The notes: generated from the sequence alone by a model not told the origin. A stretch of 64,000 nucleotides of DNA from Coffea arabica (GCF_036785885.1 NC_092310.1:3968001-4032000); one strand, 5' to 3'; shown: positions 35,101 through 47,639, numbered from the stretch's first letter. A program made the numbers and translations.

Positions 35101-35930
35101 AGATGTCGTTTTCTCGCAATTTCTCCTCAAATTTCTTGAACAATAGCATCCCCACCATCCACTTCAACTTTTTTTCTTGTCAATGATTCCAAAACGAATT
35201 TGAACAGCTCCATTAATTCAATTTCTTTAGCCAGGCAAATCCAAATCTTCTTGCCAAAATGCTCATCAATTCGCGGATTATTGTACACTGATTTAGCGAG
35301 AGTTGTTTTTCCCAACCCTCCCATGCCTGTTATAGGAACAACAGAAATAACTTTATCAGAGGGGCTCAACATCATGTCCACTATCTTTGATTCATCGCTG
35401 GCTCTTCCCACAACATTTGGAACAAGAATAGAGTCAGCCTGTCGGCTTGTGGTGGCTCCATCGGCAGCTGGGAGTGCGGCTTCAATTTGGTACTTCACAA
35501 CCAATCCCAACTCGTTGGCTTTACCGTTGATCCTGTCTAGGTTGGTGTTGATGTCCCTGATTTTTGAAGCCAATCTGGAACGAAAAACGATTGTGCTAAA
35601 GCAGGAGAATGAGAAGAAGAAGCATACCTTCCTCTTCTTGACTTGACCACGATACTTCACCTCCTGACGGAGATTTTCATAATTGACCTCATCCAGCACA
35701 TATTCTGCTTTAAAAACCTCTCCCTCGAGCTGCTTGAGCCAATCTTGGACCCCTGGGCTATGCATTTTCCCGTCAGCATCAGCCAAGAAACCTTGGATCG
35801 TTTCAGCAGTCGCGCTTATCCTCTCCAACTCCTTTTTGACCCCAAGAATCATACGGATACGATCAGCCGCAAGGGAAACAGCAGTCCCCAGAACGAAATT
35901 GATAGTTGTATTAATAGCAGCATCAGCCAT
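32154..35930 (-). pseudogene. CC-NB-ARC-LRR (CNL) resistance pseudogene
   Basis: A paralogue of the CNL gene at 3570-7217, about 1,258 codons long, with four breaks. (1) TGA at 35127-35129, where the paralogue has Arg. (2) One extra base near 34725-34735. (3) TAG at 33788-33790, where the paralogue has Trp. (4) A 5-bp tandem duplication (ACAGG twice on the plus strand, 33352-33361). All other motifs survive: start MADAAINTT, P-loop GMGGLGKTT, kinase-2 LLVLDDVWN, GLPLAA, RNBS-D KKCFACCSI, MHD and the LRRs. Only the first 267 residues (CC plus P-loop) can be made directly. The few lesions point to a recent loss. Population variants could still carry an intact allele. Confidence 0.93.
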
Positions 35931-37453
35931 TTTTTCTTGCTTCGAATTGGAATTAGGAGCAAAAGTTTTCTGTTCTCAGAGAAGGAAGGAAGGATTGATT
36001 CAGCAGCAAATAGCGTAAACTCTGTGTAGTATAGAAGCAATGATAAATTTTTCTTTGATCCATGGTGGCGCCCTTAAAAATTTGAAATTAGCAATAAAAA
36101 GTTCTCTTTGTCCGAATCAGACAACAAAAGTATGGCCTAGTAAAGACTAAATCGTAGTAGCAGGCAAGCCTTGTTTTAAATATTTGCCTGGTAAGAAAAC
36201 CACATAAAAGTGTTATTAATCAGTTAATTCTTTTTTAATCTCGTCAGTTTAATTTAATAATTTGGTCACATATCATGTCATGATCATCATTAGTTGGCAT
36301 TATTGGGACAGACAAGTTAAGGGCAAGTTCTTTCCGCTTTGTTTCTTCCTCCATAATATGATTAAGATTTAATTTAATTTGTGAAGGTTAATTTTTGATT
36401 ATGGCAAGTTAAGGAGAAGAAAATTCTGATTATTAATCCATTATTCCAAAACTATTTTTACAATTGCTACTTTGTACATGCAGGAACTATTTTACTTCTT
36501 AACAATGATATTGACTCAAACTTTTCCATACACTAGTGTAAAAACAATGTGGTGCTTACCCAAAAAAAAAGAGTTATAAATAAATAAAAATCGCTGACGA
36601 ATCAAAGCATTTGAACTTGTTTTGGCCCCTACAAAAATTTCAGCTAAATACTTCTTACCCACCAGATTAAAAATCAATTGTCCACCTTCAGTGAATTTGT
36701 ATTTTTTTTGTGTGTCATAACTAGTAATCATCACTAAAATAGCAAAGCTGAAAATGCTAAACTTTTAGGGTTCGCTGTTTTTTTTTCCTCTACCTGTTTG
36801 AGAAGAATGGTTTACTTTTTTTTTATTTTCCACTGAAAGTTTCAATCAGGCTCCTCTATTTTGAGCCAATGAATGTGGCTGCCTTTGGTAGTCTAATGTC
36901 AATAAAATGGAGTGTATTTTTGGAAGGAATACAAATCAAACATGGAGTCATTTTTTAGAACTTTGGTTTCAACCTTCCCCGGGAAAATTTTGCATGGAGT
37001 GATTAATATAGTTTTCTGAAAAAGAACTTTATTTTAATTTCAATCAATTAACTTATTCTTTGACTCCTTGCCCATGAGGGGTAGGAAAATCCAGTGTCAG
37101 TAGAACCACTCTAATTTTTATCATTATTATTTTTTTAACTTCTCTTTGGATAATGGGCTGATCATGACACTATTGAAATCAATCAGCTTCTTATTCTTTT
37201 TTTTTTTTTTGTTCATGACTGGGCTTATTTCGATGGATTTGTAAGGCGTCACACTCTTGGCTAGGGACTGAGGGACCAATTGCTCACAAGTTTTGAAATG
37301 TTTAATTTATTGAATTAATTTGTTACACACCGAAATCATATACACTTTTATCATTAGATATATGATGCATAATCTAAAATTAAATGTGAAATTCAAATTT
37401 TACATATGTGTCATGTATCTAAATGTGATAGTGTATACACGATAAGTACAGTA
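35931..37453. other. 5' flank of the CNL pseudogene and intergenic DNA
   Basis: The former promoter lies here. No other gene is visible. Several poly-T tracts occur (for example 36781-36787, 36817-36824 and 37198-37210). Sequence at 37320-37440 resembles other AT-rich repeats in the window. Confidence 0.5.
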
Positions 37454-38205
37454 TATATAAAAGGGTTATTATCACTTTACCTCCTTAACTATATTACTAC
37501 TACCAGTTTGCCCCCTAACATTATCTTTTAGTCACTTTACCTCCATAAGTAATTCAACTCAATACATTAAGAAATTTTGGACAAAAATACCCTTTTATTT
37601 TATAACATTACTACATTGTTATCGTCACTTTATTCGTTTAGATTATAGTGATACAATACAATCACTTTAGTTCCTAACATTATTTTCTAGGCATTTTACC
37701 TCATCATTAATCTAACTACTATGGTCAAAAAATTTTAAATATATTTACCCTTTTTTATATATAATTAAAAATAAAAAAGTTGAAATGGTTATTCTTCCTT
37801 TTTTTCACTTTAAAAGATCAAAAAACATAAAAATAAAAGGGGTTTCTCAAATTTCTTTTTTTCACACTTATTAATACTCGAAAAAGAAAAAGAGATGGGA
37901 AAGAAGGAGACAAAAAATTAGATTTTGCAAAAAAAGAAAGTAAATAAAAGTATAACATTATCGTATTACTTTAAGGTTGTCGAGATTAAGATTGGAATTT
38001 GGTAGTAAATAGAAATGTGAAATAATTTTAAAATAATAAAAGTATTCAATTCTTTCTTATTTGTAATTTTTAAAAAAAGAATTGAACTTTCTCTCTCTCT
38101 CTCTCCCCTCCCCCTCTCCATCTTTCTATTTTTTTTCAATATTAATAAAATTGTCAAGAAGAAAGAAATGAATTCTTTGACTTTTTTTCTTGATACTAAA
38201 AAGGA

Positions 38206-41200
38206 GAGTGGCGGAGCTAGGAATTAACTTTGGGGGGGGGGAGTCTATAGCAATGAAAGTAAAATATATTTACAAAAAAAAATAATGTAAACATATATAC
38301 CACAAGATTAGAAACAACCTTATATAGAATGAAAAGTACTTATACATTTCACATATACAAAAATACCATCATATTTACAAATCTATTTGACTATGTGGGA
38401 CATATGAAATTGTGCACGACGACTTTTAATTTTATCAAAGTCATCAATGATTGAATTTATATCAAAAGTTCTAGCAATTTCTTTCTTAATATACATTATC
38501 ATAGAGTTAGCAAGAAAGTCTTCCTCCATCCTAGAATGCAAACAAGTCTTGATGATTTTCATAGCAGAAAATGCACGCTCTGTTGTAGCTGTTCAAACAG
38601 GAAGAGTCAAAATAAGATGAATCAATCTATCAATAAGAGTATAGCACATTGACTTTCTTGTCTTTGCTAACACTTGGAACAACTCCTGAAGTGATGACAA
38701 ATTTTGAAGCTGAGAATTACAGGAAAACTCAATCTGGAAAAGGTCTAATTGAGTTCTTAAGTGTAACTTCTCTTGATCTGTGAAGTCAGCTGAATAAAAC
38801 TTGTTTGCAAGTTGACAACTTTGTTCAATATTGAAAGCCTGAAAATTATCTTTGGGGTGCATTGCTAAACTAAGAATAAGCAACTCTATTATATCTTCCT
38901 TAAACCTATTCTTCATTCAAGTATTTGAGAATCAACCGTTGCCAAAAACACATCAATCCTGTAGTGATGCTCCATGGTAATTGGATCATTTTGTTTTCGA
39001 ATTCTTCCTCGACCTGCTTTATAAATGACATTCATATCAGGCACCTCTATATTTCGTGCATCACAAAATGTCTTTACATTTGTGAACAATTCATTCCATC
39101 CATTATCTCTGTAACTTTGAAGTCGATCCTTTGTTACTGAAACCAATTTAAGGGCATTCAAAATATCTTGAGATTTGCATTGTAAAGCTTGAGAAAGTAC
39201 TTGTGCAAATCCTAAAATGTCCCTCATCATATGCATAACAAGAACAAAATCAAAGGATGTTATGAAATCGTAAACTCTGTCAGCTTCCCTTCTTTGAGTT
39301 GATGTATTTCCATAATTGATAACATCAATTAGGACAGAGCAAATGTCTTCATATTCTATGAATAAGCTACAGATAGAACTAAAATGAGACCCCCATCTTG
39401 TAGTCCCTGGCCGTTTTAAGGTACCAATCTGATTCTGACCCCTACCAGTCTCAAGTTCATCAATAGCAATCAATTCAGCAATTCTAGCAGCTCTAGCAAC
39501 TCTAAGTTGGTCCACACGTTTGCAAGAAGATGAAATTAAATTTATAAGAAGAGATAAGTATGTAAAGAATTGTTCCACAGGAATTACCTCTTGAGATGTT
39601 GTTACCAATATTAATTGCAGCCGATGAGCAAAACAGTGAATATAATATGCATAGGGGCACTCCTGAATAAATAATGCTTGCAGTCCATTCCATTCTCCAC
39701 GCATGTTACTAGCTCCATTATATCTTTGGCCACGAATGTTTTGCACACTAAGATTATGGCGAGAAAGGACATCACATATCTCCTTCTTCAAAGTCAAGGA
39801 ATTGGTTTCGTGCACATGAACAACGTCAAAAAATCTCTCTTGAATATAGCCTTGCTTGTCCACAAATCTAAGAACAATAGCCATTTGCTCTCTTTTTGAT
39901 CTATCTTGAGCCTCATCAACAAGTATAGAAAATTTTGAATCACTAATCTCCTCTCAAATATACTTTTGTATCTTGCTCGACCAAATGGATAATATCTCCT
40001 TTTGGATCGTAGGAGAAGTATAAGATGCATTTCGAGGAGCATTATCAAGGACCACAGCAGCCACTTTTTCATTATAAGAAGACACATGCTTGATCAACTC
40101 AATAAAATTACCTCGATTGTTAGAATCTAAACTTTCATCATGACCCCTAAAAGCCACCGCTTGAAATGCACACCATTTTGCAGCATCTATGGAAACTTGA
40201 AATTGCAACCGATTTTTTGCAACCTGCTCAGAATTTTGCTTCTCAATAATTTTATCAAGATGTTGCAATGAGTTTCCCAAATCATGATAGCATTGCATTG
40301 CCACTTTGTGTGATGAGTTAGGATCTTTTCCAATGTGATTTAAAAAAGCACAATTTTTTCCATCATTTACCTTCTTCCATGATTTAAATCCATTAGTTGT
40401 GAAGGCCATTGATCCAAAACGGTCCGTTGGCTTGGAAAAAAGTGAGCAAGGAAGACAAAAGGCAGCCTTCTTTGTTGGAGAAAATTCCAACTAATCTGGA
40501 AACAATTTATACCAAGAGAAAAGGAAACGTCGGCCCTTCTTGTCAACAACCATTGATTCAATCGGAAGCTCAGGTTGGTATGGCCCAAACTTAATATATG
40601 CTCTCCGTACCTCAACCCTTTGATGCTCTAGATATTCCTAAATGGATTTTCGCTTTTCCAGGATCACGTTCTATGGATGAAATATCAAACTCTAATGATT
40701 CAACTCTACAAATTTTCTTTGTTTGATGCTTAGGAGAAGAATCACGAAGAGGACAAGGAGTTTCACTATTTCCACTTGGTTCTAGATGTCTTTTCTTGAA
40801 AAAAGAATCAATTGTCTTGTTGGCCATTACCACTATATTTGCAACAAAACAACAACCTGTAATCGAAATAAAATTGATTGAGAAATACTAGTTATGGCCT
40901 ATAGAGATGGGAATTTGACCAATGCAAAAATTGGTTTCCCTAATTCCCTTACAAATTTCGGCCATTCAGCCTGACTGAAAAGCCCGGCCATCACCCAAGG
41001 AAGCCAACAGGATCCTTAAAATAAGATTAGTATGAAAATTGGAAAAGGAAACCAGTCTCAGAATCAACTAAAATAAATGCTTATCACCCGAATTCAGAAG
41101 GCCAAGTACGAAAAACAATACAAGTCCCTCTCGAGCAATTCATCAAACAACTGGCGGGCGAACTTTTTACACCCACATTTCACTAAATAAATGCAATGTC

Positions 41201-41729
41201 AAACTAACCTGGTAAATGGTAATAGCTTGAAATTTCAGAGCTTTTGGTACATCCAGTTTCAAAGCCGCGCATTTCAACTTTTGCAGAAAAATTCGGGTGA
41301 GAACTGAGGAGTTACAATTCTCTGCCATAGAGTATTAGCTTGTATTTTGAAATGAAAAAAAAAATAAAATTGGAGATCGAAGAGGGAATTGAAGTTGGGA
41401 ATTGAGAGTTGAGGCTTTTCTGTAAGAAGGAAATAAGAGGTGAATTGGTGAAAAACGGCAATTGTAAAGTTTAGAAAATAGTAGGTAAGTTATTTGGACC
41501 AAATCTGTTATTCTCCGTTAAGAAAATAGTGGCAATTCTCTGTTATTTGGACCAAGTCCAAATAGCTTTCAAACATTATTGTTTGGGCCCTTGGGGGGGC
41601 AAAATGAATTTTTTGATCAATTTTGGGGGGGGCAAAACATAATAATAAAAAAATTTTACTTAGAATTTTTTTTTTTAACAATTGGAGGGGGGGCGGTTGC
41701 CCCCCGGCCCCCCCTTCCCTCCGCCCCTG
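38206..41729 (-). mobile_element. hAT transposon with a ZMYM1-like transposase, decayed
   Basis: Its ends are inverted copies of (C/G)AG(T/G)GGCGGAG: GAGTGGCGGAGCTAGG at 38206 and, in reverse, CAGGGGCGGAGGGAAGG at 41729. G-runs lie just inside both ends. Its only gene is the broken transposase at 38383-40827. Flanking 8-mers AAAAAGGA and AGAAAAGC match poorly, so the target duplication is worn or the exact tips are off by a few bases. Confidence 0.8.
38383..40827 (-). pseudogene. hAT-type transposase, zinc-finger MYM-type protein 1-like, broken
   Basis: In order on the minus strand: an N terminus MANKTIDSFFKKR, a TTF-type zinc finger (RRFLFSWYKLFPD ... AAFCLPCSLF), a DUF4371 domain (DEAQDRSKREQMAIVLRFVD, then YNGASNMRGEWNGLQ and CFAHRLQL), TTRWGSH, and the hAT C-terminal dimerisation domain (TATTERAFSAMKIIKT). 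Breaks: a frameshift near 40660 with a stop beside it, TAG at 40491-40493 in a Trp position, TGA at 39954-39956, a frameshift near 38915, and TGA at 38593-38595. The frame otherwise runs to TAG at 38383-38385. It cannot make a transposase now. Such proteins are sometimes annotated as ZMYM1-like host genes, but the surrounding transposon ends show its origin. Confidence 0.9.
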
Positions 41730-42061
41730 AGAAAAGCTACTCTAAATTTTTTATTATTTTTATCATGCAAAGAGGAGAGTATTTGCTTCTAAAGTTTTTT
41801 AACTTGTTAAGTTGGTTTAATGGTAAGATAAATTGTCTAAAAAATAACTCTAGGGCCATAAATTGATAATGAGACTATAGTTTATGGGAGTAAAGTGATA
41901 ATCATTTTAGGGTTAAACACGTCTTTTCACTTTAATTAACAAACTCCGTTTAGTTTGACCGTTAGTTTTGAGGGTAAAGTGACTAAAAGATAATGTTAAG
42001 GAGGAAATTGATAGTGACACCAAACGTTAAAGGGGTAAAGTAATAATAATCCTATATAAAA

Positions 42062-42416
42062 TTAACTCTAATTTATTATGGTGAATGACAATAATGATTT
42101 AGCCTAATTCCAAAACTGGAATGAAAAGTGTAGGCTCGTAATGCGGTATATCTAATCCATCAACTGGTGTCTAAAATTGCTCAAGTTATAAAACAAAATG
42201 AGGGTCAAGGCATTAGGAATTAGATGTCGTGGATTCGATTATCATGTAATTATATTTATAGAAAAGTGATGGGTACGCTAATCTAAGTCACGGTTGCATG
42301 CGCTAGTTACAATTATTACACTGTTTTTGCATACAGTTATATTATCGTGTTGTACATGTAAATTTTACTCTTTTTATTGGCAAAAAATATAAATTTTGTT
42401 TGTATAGACCAAATAA
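42062..42416. other. Intergenic, nothing recognised
   Basis: AT-rich DNA between two MULE-type elements; no gene is visible. Confidence 0.5.
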
Positions 42417-42425
42417 TTATAAAAA

Positions 42426-43264
42426 GGCATTTTTCAGAAACCTTTCTCGAGGTTTCTGACAATTTCATCTAGTACCGTTAAGATTTTCAATAGTACACTT
42501 GTCTCCCTTGACCCTATAAAATGATCATAATAACCTTAATATATTAATATTTTTCATACAATTAAATAATACGCTCCTAATCTTGTGCATAGGAATGCAC
42601 CACACAATTAAATATTTAATGGAAACAAAAATAAGGTTTACTTATAGAATAACTAATTATATCCTAAACATAATTCTAACATATTACAAATTAATTTTAA
42701 CTTGACTTGAAAGATCTAAAGATGAATAGAAGGAGATGCAAGTTGACGATTTAAATATAACGGGGCATATATTGGTACTCCAACATTTGAGAGATGGAAT
42801 GTTATATTAATACAGTTAGTCAAATTTTTTAAATTTTACGGTACTCTTTTTTTCTTTTGTAACTTAGATTGAGATTTTAGGATTTTGGGACTGATGGTAG
42901 CGGTGGTCATGAAGATAGTGGTACTAATTTGAGATGTAAGAATATGAAAGGTTTAGAATAGTAGAAATAAGGGTTGAAAGTGGGTTTGAGGTTTTGTGCA
43001 CATTCCATATTTTTTTTTATAGAATTTTATAAGAAGATAAAATGAACTTCACAATTTCATAAGGGCAAATTGGTTATTCATTCAAAATTTTGAGCATTGA
43101 ATAGTTTTTGTTACCTGATATTGCCGTTTGTTAAAAAAAAAAAAAAAAGAATAGTTTTTGTTACCAAAATGATAAATTTAAGGGAGTTAAGTGCAATTTT
43201 TTAAATCTCAAGAGAACTAAGTGAAATTGTTAAAAATCTCGAGAGAGGTTTCTAAAATTATCCT
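42426..43264. mobile_element. MULE-type MITE, 839 bp
   Basis: The ends carry CAGAAACCTTTCTCGAGG-type repeats in inverted orientation (GAGAGAGGTTTCTAAAATTA on the right). CAATTTCA/TGAAATTG and CTCCCTT/AAGGGAG blocks follow inward. Flanks TTATAAAAA and CTATAAAAA match at 8 of 9. There is no coding frame. Confidence 0.75.
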
Positions 43265-44018
43265 CTATAAAAAATACAATAATTTAGGTAAGGATACACC
43301 TATTACAAGAAATACAATAACCGAACTCAGCTGCACCTGCACAGGTATCCCTATTTCTACCATCTCCTCTTAGGGTAGCTGGATGTCTATTGTATCTTTT
43401 TTCGACAAACATGCTGAGCCATTCATGGTGGTCGATAAATATTGATGGTCGGAGAATTTCAAATACCATATTGAATTTTGCGTTATTTTTTTCCTTCTTT
43501 TTGTTATTTTTTCTCCTTTTAAATCAAGAACAAACAATTTGAAGGTAAACAGCCATGTAGAGAATCTCTCAATTGTTGGTGGAAACCATTCATGTTATCA
43601 CAAGTTGTCTTAAGCTTCGAATTATGCCATGTTTAGAGGGCTAGATGTCCAGCTCATATTCTGTATACTTGCTCCTTTATTTTTCTCGTAGCATTTCCAC
43701 TTGAAACATTGGCCGCCTCTGCAGCTGATTTGATTTATTAAATACATGTTTCCCATCAAGACAAAATTGAATTCCCAATCTTTCCACATTGCAGCAGAAT
43801 ATGATCTAGAATCCAGCTATTCAAATGAACCTTTTCACATTGAACGTCGAAGTGCATTTCAACTAAAGGCTTCAGTTGAGAACTTCCCCAGTCGGTCGAC
43901 CAAATATGAATGCACAGCCACCTCTTCTTCCTTTTTGTTTTGTTTAGTCTGAATGCTATTTGGCAGAGTTTAGCAGAGACAGCAGAGCATTTTTCATTTC
44001 ACACACACACAGAGTATG

Positions 44019-44064
44019 TATATATATATATATATATATATCTATATATATATATATATATATA
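44019..44064. repeat. (TA)n microsatellite
   Basis: TA units with one C interruption. Confidence 0.95.
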
Positions 44065-44260
44065 ATTTTCCATACATGTCATGTATCCAATCGTGATAGT
44101 GTATTTATTCATGCATCCAATCGTGATAGCATATACACTGTCAATATATATAAGATTAATTATGTATTGTGTATACACACACATATTGGTTCTTCTTTTT
44201 ATTTACCAAAGCAAAACTGTTCCCTTCCTTTTTTTTTTGGTTTGCATTCTTAGTAATGCT

Positions 44261-44285
44261 GAGAGAGAGAGAGAGAGAGAGAGAG
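44261..44285. repeat. (GA)n microsatellite
   Basis: About twelve GA units. Confidence 0.95.
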
Positions 44286-44592
44286 TTCAATTTTTTTTTA
44301 AAAAAAAGGAAAAATAAGAAAGAATCTAGTATACTTATTATTTTAAAATCACTTCTTATTCTTCCACCTACCACCCAATTCCAACACAAACAATCTTAAA
44401 GTAATAATAATATTGAATTCCTTTTTATTTTTCTGCTTTCAAAAATTGTGCTTTTGTATCCTTCCGTCCCATCTCTCTATCCCCTTTTTTTTTTCATTCC
44501 CTTGACATTAGTAACAGTGAAAAAAAGAGGAGACAAATCCTTTTTCTTTTTTTTTTTTTGGGTACGCTTAGAGTGAAAAAAAAAGTGAAAGT

Positions 44593-46057
44593 TGATAGGT
44601 TGCAATTCTATCATTTATTTTATAATTAATTTCTCCTATTACCTGACTTGATGTGGATTAATTGCGGGATTCTACTCACTTTTAGTATTTTGCATTTATT
44701 TCAGGGAATAGAACGAAAATATAATAACAGGTGCTAATTTGACAGAAAAAGAGTCCAAGGCACAGAGCTTATCCCGGGGGCATTATTGGCAAAGGAAGAC
44801 TTTTGCCCATTTTGGTAATTTCAAAAGAAGAGAGCAGGGCAGAGGCCTCTATTTTACTGGAGGCTGGAGCGCCGCACAAGGTGTGCTTCTTCTTCCTTCG
44901 GAGGCTCCGTCCTCTCCGCAAGGGGGCTGCCGCACACAGTAGCCATTAGAATAGGAGCAATTGATATATGGCAGAGAATGAGCACTAGCACCAGGGAGTT
45001 GCCTTTGTTGACTTTTCTTCCCTTTTAGTTCTTAGTAGTTGTTTTACCTTCCTCGTACGTAGGACCTTTAGCATAGTTTTCCTTTTGACTTTTCCCTTGA
45101 GTCTTGGGTGGATGTCTCCTGCGCATGTCAGGAGCAATTGAAGGTCTTGGTCACTTTCTATATTCTTCCATCAACTGAGCGAACTGAGCTCCCTTGGTCA
45201 AGGACAATGGCTGCGGCTTCCTCTCCAACTTTGCGTGGGATTTGTTCACCAGGAATGAACTAATTTTTCTTTTCTAGTCAAGGAACAACGGAGGTCTTGG
45301 TTGGCCTAAATTTGTGAGATCGATTTAATTTTATCTTTTTCTCTTATTTATTGGTATTGGCATATTCTTTGATTGCAGTGCTTATGGTTATTTAATTAAT
45401 TGATTGTCTTGGATCCGGATAATTAATCAATTTAATAATCTATTGTCAATTGAGGGATTGAATCCGTAATTGTTTAATTGCCTCAAAATAGTGACAACTG
45501 GCATAATTAGACTTGTGTCAGGGGAATACGCGGGCTAATCTAAAATAACCCTGGTAGTGCGTTATTTGATTAGAATAGGGCTCCTCTAATACGTAAGGCA
45601 ATTGGGAAATTAAATTCTATGGGCGTACCTAGGATTATTTCTCAATTAGAGCAGTGATTAACGGGCGTACCTTAATCATCGACACAGTAAGGAGGGGTTG
45701 ACTGTCTTCGCTTGTTTGGCAGTTATAACCTATTTATTGATAAAGAATTGGAATTGCCTTTGCTTATCGATGATCAATTAGGTGAACCATTGCTGAAGTT
45801 ATTCCTTGGCTAGATCCTTTGATTTTGGTAAATTGTTATTTTAATTTCTAGTTGGCTATTTTATTTTTATTATTTTACTCTTAGTTGGATTGTTTAAATT
45901 GTCACCTCTGAGATAAAAACACCCCCTTGTCACTGAGAATTCGAAAAGAAACAATTACTCCCAGTCCCTGTGGATTCGACCCTACTTACCGCTATCTACA
46001 GAAATTATTTTTAGTTTGAGCAGGTTTTATTATTGCACAGGTTTCGACAACCTGTCA
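44593..46057 (+). repeat. 5' LTR of element B
   Basis: 1,465 bp, almost identical to 50205-51669. A 67-codon frame at 44739-44942 is repeated unchanged in the other LTR; it has no known domain and is absent from the LTRs of A, so I do not call it a gene. Confidence 0.97.
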
Positions 46058-46062
46058 ATTTT

Positions 46063-46080
46063 TGGCGCCGCTGCCGGGGA
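46063..46080 (+). other. Primer binding site (tRNA-Asp) of element B
   Basis: TGGCGCCGCTGCCGGGGA, five bases after the LTR, matches the complement of the plant tRNA-Asp 3' end with one change. Confidence 0.92.
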
Positions 46081-46166
46081 CTGGTGTCAGATTAATTTGT
46101 TTCCTTTTGAGTTCATTTTGTTTTCATTTTTTATTTATTTTTTCTCTTATTTTTTTGATATAGTTT

Positions 46167-47222
46167 ATGGCTTCTAACACTCCGTATTTTGGTGATGTAT
46201 TGGATTTTATTTCCGGGCAAGGCGATGAGATTTGTTTTTTTCCTGAGTTGGCATATGCAGAGGCAGTAAACTCTATTAGAAAAAGAATGGCTGCTGCAAC
46301 ATGTAAAATTTGTTATGCCAGGGATCATTCAACCAGTATGTGCCCCGAATATCAAGATAATCTGAGTGTCCCACTCAATAATTATGGAGATTTTTCACAC
46401 TGGTCTCAAACGGGGTATAACCCTAATCCATATGGGTATGATCAAGGAGGGTGGGATAACTCCAATTATAATTATCCAACGGGGCCAATGAATTTTCAGC
46501 AGTATGAGTCTCAAGAATCGGCATCTATGTCAGGTATGTCTCTTGAAGAAATAGTTAAACCAATAGCTACTAACACATACCAATTCCAACAGGAGACACT
46601 AATGGAGAATGAGATGATGAAGGATGCATTAAATTATCTGGCAGATCAACTACGTCTATTGACATCCAGAATAAATCGATGGGCTTCTCAAATGGAAAAA
46701 TTGCCCTCGAAAATCGTTGTTGATCTAGAAGAAAACGAGAGTGCAATTTGCTTGACTAGTGATGAGGAGATGCAAGAGTGTCAAAATGAGGAATCTACAG
46801 ATGCAGTTGAAAAAGAAGCCAAAAAGAAAGAAATGGAACCCCAACCGCAACCCATTCACGTGAAAGAATCCAGTGAACAATCTCCAAATGCGGTGACATC
46901 TTCTCCACTCCTTCATCAATATTCTCCTGACTCTTACTCTTCAATTCCTGTTAACGAAATTGACTTTATTATACCAGACAATTTTGAATTTCATGACAGG
47001 AATAAATTAAGAGTGGCGATGGCGAGATATCTTGAACCAATAAATGCAAGTGAGGGAGAAGTGAATGGAGAATGCAAATTATCATCGACTCGTTTGGCGC
47101 CATTCACTAGTCCATGGATGCCCGTAGCTCGTATGCTCAAGGATTATTCTATTTACGAGGGTTATCAGGACTATATAGAGGATGAAGCATTAAAACGAGC
47201 CACACGATTTTATCCTCCATGA
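46167..47222 (+). CDS. gag: Athila-type partial gag polyprotein of element B
   Basis: An intact frame of 351 codons. The likely start MASNTPYFGD lies about 86 bases after the primer site and is shared with element A. A CCHC zinc knuckle, C-x2-C-x4-H-x4-C (CKICYARDHSTSMC), begins at about residue 46; it would bind the element RNA. Then come a Tyr/Asn/Gly-rich segment, a glutamine-rich coil (TNTYQFQQET) and LPSKIVVDLEENESAICL, which parallels the GKLPSQ...NPKENVSAITLRSGK hinge of Athila gag. An acidic, Glu/Gln-rich tail ends at RFYPP. The usual N-terminal capsid domain and all of pol are missing. Being open while its relative A is broken only twice suggests selection on the protein until recently. 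Confidence 0.88.
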   Translation: MASNTPYFGDVLDFISGQGDEICFFPELAYAEAVNSIRKRMAAATCKICYARDHSTSMCPEYQDNLSVPLNNYGDFSHWSQTGYNPNPYGYDQGGWDNSNYNYPTGPMNFQQYESQESASMSGMSLEEIVKPIATNTYQFQQETLMENEMMKDALNYLADQLRLLTSRINRWASQMEKLPSKIVVDLEENESAICLTSDEEMQECQNEESTDAVEKEAKKKEMEPQPQPIHVKESSEQSPNAVTSSPLLHQYSPDSYSSIPVNEIDFIIPDNFEFHDRNKLRVAMARYLEPINASEGEVNGECKLSSTRLAPFTSPWMPVARMLKDYSIYEGYQDYIEDEALKRATRFYPP

Positions 47223-47394
47223 ACAAAACATGATAATGTCTAGCCAAAGACATTAAAGAGAGGCGCTCATTGGGAGGCAACCCAATTGTTCCTTTTAATT
47301 ATTTGTTTGATTTCGTGTGATAGTTTAAATATGTTTTTCTTGAGTTTGATTGGTTTTGGGTGTTAATTTTCGTTTTTGCTGATTTGTAGGTGAC

Positions 47395-47572
47395 CTTCAG
47401 TCATGACGCACCCGCGTGGTGACGTGCATGAAGCTCACGATCAGAAACTTCTGGGAGCTCTCTTGCCCTCATGACGCGCCCGCGTGGTGATGTGCAGGAA
47501 GCTCACGATCAGAAACTTCTGGGAGCTCGCTTGCTCTCTTGACGTGCCCGCGTCACGTTCGCGGGAAAGGTA
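47395..47572 (+). repeat. Three TGACG units of element B, about 68-bp period
   Basis: Three degenerate tandem units start CATGACGCACCCGCGTGGTG, CATGACGCGCCCGCGTGGTG and TTGACGTGCCCGCGTCACG. Between them lie repeated GAAGCTCACGATCAGAAACT blocks. They correspond to 11490-11640 in element A. Confidence 0.85.
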
Positions 47573-47639
47573 AGGATTCAAAAAAAAAAAAGGAAAAAAA
47601 AAAGAGAAAAATTTCTCAACCGTAGCTAGGTTTCTCAAT

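Larger units (their letters stand above)
37463..42052. mobile_element. MULE-type element carrying a nested hAT transposon
   Basis: Perfect 9-bp flanks TATATAAAA (37454-37462 and 42053-42061). Ends are inverted: GGGTTATTATCACTTTACC on the left and GGGGTAAAGTAATAATAATCC on the right, and the similarity continues inward through the TAACATTATCTTTTAGTCAC block. Without the hAT insertion (about 38206-41729) it is about 1.07 kb and non-coding, as expected for a Mutator-like MITE. Confidence 0.88.
43274..44587. other. Intergenic with microsatellites
   Basis: No gene is supported. It contains a (TA)n tract near 44019-44064 and a (GA)n tract at 44261-44285. A short direct repeat, CATGTATCCAATCGTGATAG and CATGCATCCAATCGTGATAG, lies near 44080-44130. 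Confidence 0.5.

Noticed and set aside
38206..41729. A host ZMYM1 gene
   Set aside because: At least three stops and two frameshifts, a hAT dimerisation domain and transposon ends identify a decayed transposase.
44739..44942. A 67-codon frame repeated identically in both LTRs of B (also 50351-50554)
   Set aside because: Identity follows from the near-identical LTRs. The frame has no known domain and is not kept in the LTRs of A.
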